This document shows, one piece after another, positions 56,364 to 64,000 of a stretch of 64,000 nt of DNA. The notes under the pieces were generated by a model. It made no database searches. It saw only the letters and a program-made list of their open reading frames with translations, and was not told the origin of the DNA. Source of the DNA: Polytrichum commune (Eukaryota; Streptophyta; Polytrichopsida; Polytrichales; Polytrichaceae). The position numbers and the translations under genes were made by a program. Location of the stretch: the NCBI GenBank assembly GCA_950295325.1, contig OX485809.1, forward strand, positions 2,108,001 through 2,172,000, read 5' to 3'. How positions within the stretch are numbered: the stretch's first letter is position 1; every line of letters starts with the position of its first letter.

Positions 56364-59300
56364 ATGAGGGCACTTGGCGCCACAGCATTCGCTGCACGAC
56401 ACTTTGTTGATCCAACAATTTCCCAAAACTTCTCTTCACCCACTCAAGTGCTCTGTCAAAAATTCTCATTGACCCGAAATTCCCACCGGTATCGATCCGA
56501 GATTTTGAGATGTCGCACTCGCAGTCCCTTGATGGTGCAATCATGCCTGCCGCCCAATTCGCCTCCAAGTGATGTCGAAGCAGACAATTCTTCCTCGAAG
56601 AAGAGCAAGGATGATCCATCGGTGGAGGTTGAAGAAGAAGAAGGGAAGAATAATAAGAAGAAAAGCTCGGTGTCACAGCAATCTTCGTGGGATGCCAAAG
56701 ACGCAGAGGGAAATGACTATCTCTACAGGCTTGGCAAGGAAGCTGACAATCTCAACATCACCGTGGGCGCCAAGATGGGCATGATTGACCCCCTGTTCGT
56801 GGGGAATTTCTTGGGCCAAGAAGGTGAGCAGGAGCTTTTTACCTTTACCTTAGCCCAGATTTTTTGGAGAGCAAATTGATGCATTGCATCGAAAATGATA
56901 CTCTACTGTTGCATTTAAAAGAACACCATCACATTTTTGGCGGAGGCTAGGAAATAAGTTTCTATCACATGAAAGTTTGCTGAAACTAGGTAATTTACAT
57001 GGAAGGACTAAATCCTGATTAAAATGTGTTGTTGTTTGTGTTCCTTGTTGGGTTAAGGTGTAGAATTGCACTCTTGCCATTCAAGCGAACATCATCACAT
57101 GTTGGGTGGCCAGGAAATAAGTTTCGATTTCATGAAAGTTTGTTGAAACTAGGTAATCTACATGGAAGGTTTAACTCCAAATTAGATCTTTTGTTGTGTC
57201 CCTTGTTGGGCTAGGTCTACTCTTGCCATTCAAGAGGACATCATCACATGTTTGGTGGCCAAGAAATAAGTTTCTATCACATGTTTGAAAGCTTGTTCCC
57301 ACTAGGTACTTTACATGGAAGGTTGTCCTGCTAATTAATATCTGTTGTTGTGTTGCGTAAGGCGTAGTAGATTTACTCGTGTTAATGTTCTCAATGCTCT
57401 TTCACAGTAAATGAGTTCGCCGAAATTTGGTCTAAAAGGGTTAGGAGGAGCTCAACCTTTACTCTGAATGCTTGCATAATAATTTAGTTGATGCGATGCA
57501 TTGAAATTGGTATTGCACTGTTGCATTCAACAGACATCATCCCATGTTCGGCAGCCAGGAAATAAGTTTCTATCACATGGAATTTTGTCAAAAGTATGTA
57601 ATTCACATGGGAATGGTGTTGTCCTATTTTAAAAGCTTTCTTGTTTGTGTTCCTTGTTGGTTTAACTCCTAATTAGATCTATTGTTGTGTTCCTTGTTGG
57701 GCTAGGTATAGAATTGCACTCTTGCCATTCAAGAGAAGATCATCACATGTTCGGTGGCCAGGAAATAAGTTTCTAGCATATGAAAGTTTGTTAATACTAG
57801 GCAACTCACGTGAGAGGTTGTTCTTTTAATTTATATCCGTTGTTGTGTTCCTTGTTGGGTGAGGTGTAGTATAATATGTCACTGTTCTCAATGCTCCTTA
57901 TTGTAAATGACTTCGCTGAAATTTGGTTCATGATTCTTGTGACCAATTTCAGCTTGACCTAAGCAATCCAATTCCACCGCCGATAGGGTAGAAAGCCACT
58001 TAGATCAATCTCTGCTCTCAATTTATGCCATGGTTTGACAAGACCCACGACAGAGGGACTGATTCATGTGGGAATCTTGGTCTAATTGGTTCAATTGAGG
58101 CTAATACGGCAGCAATTGTTATCACATGAAAGTTTGTTAGAATGACATGAAATATTTCTCCTAATTTAAATCACTGTTGTATTCCTTGTGAAGTTAGGTG
58201 CTGCAGTTTTGCTCATGTCAGTGCTCTCAATGCTCCTTAGAGTAATGACATCGCTAAAAGTTAGTTCAGGGTTCTTGTGAAATTTGAGCTTGACCTAAGC
58301 ATTTCGATTTGGGTCATGATGATTCTGTGCAGCTGACATAGTTTTCAAGTATCGACAGACAGTGACGCGATCCTTCGAGCATTTGCAGGGAGATTACTAC
58401 ATCGCGCCATTGTTCATGGTGCCGACTTCTCCTTCTTGCAATTTTTAGCAATCCTTACAATTTACTCAATTCTAGTTTTTCCTATTGTTGCACAAGTATA
58501 TTAAGGCAAAACCCTGTATCGGAGGTTTTAGCAACACCCAGTGGAGTTTCTTGATATTAGGTCACCATTGTCGGTGATTTGGAATGACAAATGACCTCAG
58601 TAATAAGTTCTTGCACTTGTTGAAGAGAGGGTTGTAATTTAGGTAAAAGAATTTCAGTTAACACCATCATCATCAATAGGAGTGTAGATAAAGTTGAACC
58701 TCCATTACTGATCAGAGCCCAATGTCTTGATTGAGATACGAAGTTTCTCCCGTATGTAGGTATGACCCAACTTTGAATGTTTACCTCCTCCATGTATGCA
58801 TATTAGTGTTGTTAATCAACGAAAATTACTATGACATGATTCAAGAACAAGCTATCCATTAACTCAATGGAACTTTTTTGTGGGAATTTGGTCCCCTATG
58901 ATTTCCCACTGGTTGTTTTGCATACAAAATCAATAATTTCTCTCCACTTGTGGTGGATGCTCGGAGGTAGTGTTTGAATTTGAATGAGGGGCAACCTGTT
59001 TCAGTTCATTGAGGACCGAACTCATTATAGCAGCTCGTAGCATTCCAAAATGAGTTTGACCCTCAATGAATTGATATAGAGATTGTTATATTTTTCAAGC
59101 CTCCACAGTAGCTTCAAGCATGCACCAAATACTAGCGAACATGGAGGGTGTTGTATGCAAAATAACCAACTCCCAGCCCAAAGTCGTGTTGAGTTAGAGG
59201 ATAACTCTAGTGGCTCACTGATTTGGTAAGTTGAGCGGGCCCACTCGCTCTGCAAATGTCCAATTGAAAGAAAGGACTAGTTCCAGTCTCTCCAACTTGG

Positions 59301-62300
59301 ACGGATTGTATGAGATTAGACTACGGAAATTGTAATTTTTTGGATTGCTTTATCTGCATCTGTCAGGGGATTCTAACCTTGGGCAATTTGTGTGAAATTG
59401 TAGGAGAAAGTGGGTAAGCCAACAAACTCCAGCATCAATCTCTCTATTGTCTACGCAAGTTTGTACCTATGATAAGAAGCAAGTCCCCTCGCATACCATG
59501 CCATATCCACCCATTTACAATTTATCTTATGTTAAAAGTTTTTGCATTTTAGTGGCACTTTAGTTACTAAGCCAGTTTATGTGTCAATTGTAGAAATATG
59601 AATGGGGACTATCTGAAGAAGATTAATTCCTGTAGCGTTTAACCTGGACAGAGATTTATGTAAGGAACATCTGTTGATGCAGTGATACACATTGCCAAAA
59701 ACTATTTGGCCGCTCAAATCGATGGCAAAGTACCACTTATCCTTGGTACATTCCTTTTCATTTCTGTATGGTCCTTTCTTGTCAGGTAGTTGGTCAATAG
59801 AGTTGGCTTTTAATCCAATGGAACTTTCTATCGGGAGTTGGTCCCCTATGATTTTCCGTTGGTTGCTCTGTATACAATATCAATTATTTCTTTCCACTTT
59901 GTGGTGCATGCTTGAGGTAGTGTCCAAATTTGCATACAGAGCAACCTATTTCGGTACATTGAGAGCCAAACTCATTTTAGCACCTCTTGGCATGCCAATG
60001 TGAGTTGACCCTCAATGAACCGATATAGTATGTTCTTTGTTCAGATCTCCACACTACCTCTAACATGCACCACAAACCTACCAACTCCAGACCAAAAGTT
60101 ATGTTGAGTTAGAGGATAACTTCAATAAGGTGCCCTTAAGTTGCTGTGAACCTCTTGTTATTGTAAAATCATATTGCGAGTTTTGCATAACATGCAAGCA
60201 ACTTAGATTATTCTTTGAAAAGTACTTATCAATTGTAGATCGTTAACATTGTTGATTTTTGGATGGCAGGTGTGTGGGGAGGCAAGGGCCAAGGAAAATC
60301 TTTTCAGACTGAACTGATATTTAAGGCATTGGACATTGAGCCCATCATCATGTCAGCTGGGGAGATGGAATCAGAGTGGGCAGGTTGTTGACTTGATTAT
60401 GAATACCACTCTGCAGGATTTTTTTGTTCGAAAAATGGATAGAATGCTTTGGTATTTTTCTGATAGTATTGAGAGTTTGAGTTACTTGAAATTTATGTAC
60501 TGAAATAATGCAGACTGAATGTGCTCAGTCATTCCCATTCATCATGTATTTGCCAGAATGGATGTGTGTGCTGGAAACGGAGAGATTGCATTTTAAACAA
60601 TAATTACAGCACCTGATATGTGGCAGAACTTTTATCTTATGATTAAGCTACTTGGGTTTTGTTGTGCATAGTCTCTGCATGAAGTTAGTGCAAAACCTCA
60701 TGGTGCTGTAGCTTATGGTACTCTAAGAATTCGCAACGTTTCTCTTTCTAGAATCCTTTACACTAACATTATTCTGGTGGTGCAGGAGAGCCAGGTAAGC
60801 TAATCCGAGACCGATATCGGGCTGCCCATCTTGTCATCAAAAATAAGGTGCTTCCTTCATCCTTGAGAATGTCACTATCTCGTTACATTTATTCCAAAAT
60901 TTGTTTTCTATGCCAGGCTACACGTTTCATATGGCCATAGTGCTCCTCTCTTGAACTCATAAATCCTTAAGAGAATAAAGTCATTCTTCAACTTAATGGG
61001 AGTCTTCGTCAGGAGTTCGCTCCTATGATTTCCCATCAGTTGTTTTGCATACAGGATTAATAATATCTTCCCACTTCTAGCCTTGCATCCTCGGAGTTAG
61101 TTTTGGAATTTGAAGGAATAGCAACCTATCTTGGTTCAATGACGGTCAAACTCATTTTAGCACCTCGTGGCATGCCAAAATGAGTTTGACCCTCAATTCA
61201 CCAACCAAAACTTCTATTGAGTTAAAGGATAATATGAATAACATGCTAACTTACATGTCCTATTTTCTCTCCTGAGCTGAACAGTAGCAATTGCAGACAA
61301 CGAGTTTCTGGATTAATTCATTTGAAAATTTGCCATCTTTTCCCTCCCTTTTGTTTTGAATGTGATGGACAGTCTTCACTTTGTTCATTTACAGGGAAAG
61401 ATGAGCTGCCTTATGATCAACGACCTTGACGCTGGAATTGGTCGATTTGGTATGACTCCTAGGCAAGTAATGTTGTTTTCAACAAGTGCATGTCTCAGAA
61501 TATATTTAAATGCCGTCTTTTTTAGCGTAATGAGGATGGAAACCATTGCTGCTCAGGTTATAGCCAGTATCTACTGAGGGCCACTTTATGCTATGGCCAA
61601 GGGCCGTGACCATGAAATTGTGAGGGCCCTTGAAATTCATCCCAAGGCCGTACCATGGAAAACTGACATTGAATTTGGTGTGGTCACGGGCCTTCAAGGG
61701 TAGTGTAAATACAAACTGGGCTTTCAACCGAGTGCTATTTCAATACCATTCTATTCATGTGGGCCCTTCTACACAGTAAATTATAATCAATGAAGCGTTG
61801 TGAGATTTTGAAGTGCCGTGGTCTCCTGGTTTTCTGTTAAGACCCACCACTTTGAGGTGGGCTTGACACAAAATCTGATAGACCATGAAACATTCACCAT
61901 ATTATGCCATGTAGGACTCCATGCAGGTGTTTCATCCATTTACACTTCCTTCGTGTCTTAGGCTCTTAAGCTCTAGTATTAAGTGAAGTGGGACGGTCTT
62001 GGTTTTTTCCACCAATGAGAGATTTTAGATTTCAACAGTCACAGGCTCTCAAGCTCTGGTGTAAAGTGCCCCGGATTAGGATCAGTTCATTTAAATAATG
62101 GCACATGAGCCCCACTAAATTAAGTCTTGATTAAGCTGCAATCTTTTTGGTACTGGGTGCATTTAGAATGCTTGTGAGTATCATTGGGTTTAGGGTTTAG
62201 GATATAGGGTTCAGAATTCCATTGTCAAACGATGTGAACAGATGCAAACCTTACAGTGTCTTTTGATTGAGCAGAAAACACACAGATGACTGTGAATAAT

Positions 62301-63683
62301 CAGATGGTGGTTGGCACGCTCATGAACTTAGCCGACAACCCGATGCGCGTGAGTATTGGGCAGGAGTGGCGAGAATCAGATATCGTGAGTCGAGTGCCTA
62401 TAATTGTAACTGGCAATGACCTCTCTACAGTTTGGGCTCCACTCATTCGAGATGGGCGCATGGATAAATTTTACTGGTACCTCCAACTGCACATCACTGA
62501 TTTGTACACTGATTCCGTTTCATAGTTAATTATTTTTTCTATTCAATAGAGTTATCTTATGGGGCTTCTTTGTGGGGAATTGGTCCCCTATGATTTCCCA
62601 TTGGTTGTTTTGCATGCAAAATCAATAATTTCTTTCCACTTGTGATGCATGTCTGGAGGAAGTGTTTGAATTTGAAGGAAGAGCAACCTATTTTGGTTCA
62701 TTGGGTGCCAAACTCATTTTAGCACCTCTTGGCATGATAAATGAGTTTGACCCTCACTGAACCTATGTAGAATGTTCTCCGTTCAAACCTCCACACTACC
62801 TCCAAGCATGCGCCAAAAACGTATCAAACATGGAAGGTGTGGTATGCAAAACAACCAACTCCCAACCAGAGGTAATGTTGACTTAAAGGTTAATACTAAT
62901 GGGATGTTTCTAAGAGTGCTATAAGTTACAGATCAACTGTGGTCTGTCACACAAATGTCAATTTCAGCAACAAGGTGCCATGTTTAGCATAATAGTAAAT
63001 TTAAGCTGAATTCCATGCTGAATGTAGTTTAGCCTGAGTTTTTTGTGCTATTGTGACGCTTGATTGCTTGTTTACTTGGTGCTTTGTTGCAGGCAACCTA
63101 CCAGAGAGGACCTGGTGAAGATTGTCTTTCAGATGTATCGAAAGGATGGCTTGACGGAGGATGACATTGGTTTTATTATTGACACGTTCCCAAACCAAGG
63201 TATTATTTGATTCCTTGTCCTGCTCCACCTTATTTGTCATGTCAAAGTGGACACAATTACTTCATAGCTACAGATTGATTATTTTTATCATAGCAACTAC
63301 ACTAAACATCTGATGTAGTGTGGTATTAAAATTGGCGTGAGAAAATAATTAGGGTGACCTTTGCGACTTGTCATGTGACCTAGTGACTGCATGACAAAAA
63401 ATGTGGGTCGATCATGAATAGTGTGGGCCACTCTAAATCAGATATTTAGTCAACTGTAGGTGGGTAAATGTAAACAGTCACACATGTTTTCTATTTGAAA
63501 ATTTCTATAATTAGTAAAAGCGTACTAAGTAGTATGCCATACAAACCAAATGATTGTCAAGAATGCAAAACATGTAAGTATTTAAACCTGGCGGCTAAGT
63601 GCACTGCCGGTTGGGGATTGGGAACAGCACTGGACTTTTATGGTGCCCTTCGCTCAAGAACATATGATGCACACATTCTTGAG
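56364..63683 (+). CDS. RCA: Rubisco activase (AAA+), 3' end beyond the window
   Basis: Exons: 56364-56823, 58333-58418, 59404-59413, 59683-59745, 60270-60383, 60786-60847, 61395-61449, 62275-62476, 63093-63199, 63628-63683. All are GT-AG, phases agree, 405 codons so far. The N-terminus is transit-peptide-like, followed by an unusual Ser/Lys/Glu-rich linker (about residues 75-110; EVEEEEGKNNKKK), then the conserved core: YLYRLGKEADN, DPLFVGNFLGQ, Walker A GGKGQGKS (about 210-217), IMSAGEMESEWAGEPGKLIR, Walker B LMINDLDAG (about 271-279), NNQMVVGTLMNLADNP, VPIIVTGNDLST, GRMDKFYWQPTRED and TFPNQALDFYGALRSRTYD. The protein uses ATP to remove inhibitory sugar phosphates from Rubisco in the stroma. 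The C-terminal exon(s), including any redox-active extension, lie beyond 64000. Introns contain four hairpin MITEs. Confidence 0.95.
56876..57880. repeat. Degenerate tandem repeats in Rubisco activase intron 1
   Basis: The series TTGCACTCTTGCCATTCAAG, CATCATCACATGTT, GGCCAGGAAATAAGTTTCTA and TTGTGTTCCTTGTTGGG recurs about five times at roughly 56900, 57065, 57225, 57510 and 57715. The unit is about 155-160 bp with a longer third interval. Non-coding. Confidence 0.75.
58846..59210. mobile_element. Hairpin MITE copy 9 (Rubisco activase intron 2)
   Basis: Begins CAAGCTATCCATTAACTCAA and ends GAGTTAGAGGATAACTCTA. The halves pair as in the TIC236 copies. Confidence 0.87.
59404..59413 (+). CDS. 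RCA: Predicted 10-nt microexon of Rubisco activase
   Basis: Exon 2 ends in phase 0 with PLFM, while the next exon starts with two bases completing a codon and IHIAKNYL. The segment GAGAAAGTGG, bounded by GAAATTGTAG and GTAAGCC, supplies Glu-Lys-Val plus the first base of the next Val. This restores the family sequence (D/E)KV..HI.KN. Without it the conserved core would lack these residues and the phases would clash. Confidence 0.75.
59798..60125. mobile_element. Hairpin MITE copy 10 (Rubisco activase intron 4)
   Basis: Begins TAGAGTTGGCTTTTAATCCA and ends GAGTTAGAGGATAACTT. Full length, diverged. Confidence 0.85.
60976..61238. mobile_element. Hairpin MITE copy 11, internally deleted (Rubisco activase intron 6)
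   Basis: Both termini are recognisable (TAAAGTCATTCTTCAACTTA; GAGTTAAAGGATAATATGA), but the right half lacks the CACTACCTCCAAGCATGCA region. Confidence 0.8.
61573..62075. mobile_element. About 500-bp repeat with short terminal inverted repeats, copy 2
   Basis: Collinear with 32053-32545. The start GGGCCACTTTATG..ATGGCC and the end CTCTGGTGTAAAGTGCCCC form imperfect inverted repeats. It lies in Rubisco activase intron 7. Confidence 0.75.
62547..62898. mobile_element. Hairpin MITE copy 12 (Rubisco activase intron 8)
   Basis: Begins TAGAGTTATCTTATGGGGCT and ends ACTTAAAGGTTAATACTA. Internal halves pair. Confidence 0.85.
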
Positions 63684-64000
63684 GTACTCATGCGTGTCCC
63701 TCAATCCAAGCCCCCTCCATATATTGCAAAATACCACAAAGATTTTGCAGGGTTTTAGCAGATATCTTAATCTCAGGAGGTGCACAATGTGTTCTTTTGT
63801 TCATACCACATGCTGCAAATGGATGTTTTCAGGAGGGCTATGAGTAATGCGTATATTCTCAGAAGTACATCATAAATGGCGACTATTTATCTAAGTTCCT
63901 TGTATATTGTGTTATTGGATTTATTGGACCCTATTTACTTCTCATATTTGTAAATTTGAAGTCCAAAGATTATATGGGACCCTATTTTTTGTCCCACATG

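Overview
This looks like nuclear DNA of a land plant. The two intact-looking host genes encode chloroplast proteins: a TIC236/TamB-type import factor and a Rubisco activase. Short tracts of TTTAGGG-type (plant telomere) repeats are scattered through the window, and introns are GT-AG with many intronic transposable-element copies. A non-seed lineage (bryophyte, lycophyte or fern) is my guess from the style of the transposons, but the sequence does not prove it.

Region 1 (1-3646): repeat-rich. It seems to hold the 5' part of a transposon-like locus on the minus strand (GC-rich promoter-like segment about 1150-1505, repetitive leader 520-1130, a 30-bp inverted repeat at 418-447, an array of 22-bp palindromes at 229-314), then a telomere-like tract and a roughly 550-bp fold-back element.

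Region 2 (3647-16280): a giant inverted repeat. Two related copies of one transposon lie tail to tail around a 317-bp spacer. Each has a TATA box, a leader carrying a dense array of 22-bp palindromes, and a two-exon gene that looks like a DUF7869-type transposase. The left gene is open but has lost five residues of a conserved Asp-Asn motif. The right gene is broken by a solo LTR (TG...CA ends, 5-bp target duplication) and a premature stop.

Region 3 (16281-29862): AT-rich repeats, then a second transposon-like locus (about 18300-26700) on the plus strand. It encodes a protein with a ParB-like DGQH segment, an acidic/charged middle region and an FCP1-like (HAD) phosphatase domain, possibly all one multi-exon gene. 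It carries a frameshift and two in-frame stops, so this copy is probably dead. The same 22-bp palindromes sit upstream of its start, in its introns, and in frame inside an exon.

Region 4 (29863-48941, minus strand): a complete TIC236-like gene in 22 exons. The exons sum to 6711 nt, i.e. 2236 codons plus stop, if a predicted 23-nt microexon is included. Region 5 (48942-56363): intergenic, with a Harbinger-like MITE, a LINE fragment nested in another repeat, and degenerate tandem repeats just upstream of the next gene. Region 6 (56364-64000, plus strand): a Rubisco activase gene of at least ten exons including a predicted 10-nt microexon, cut by the window edge. Both host genes are studded with one family of about 350-bp hairpin MITEs.

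The most unusual signal is the 22-bp palindrome (10-bp arm GTTTGGGTCG, two-base centre, reverse complement of the arm). It occurs more than 60 times in this window and links two transposon-like loci with unrelated proteins. Its central dinucleotide is cluster-specific.
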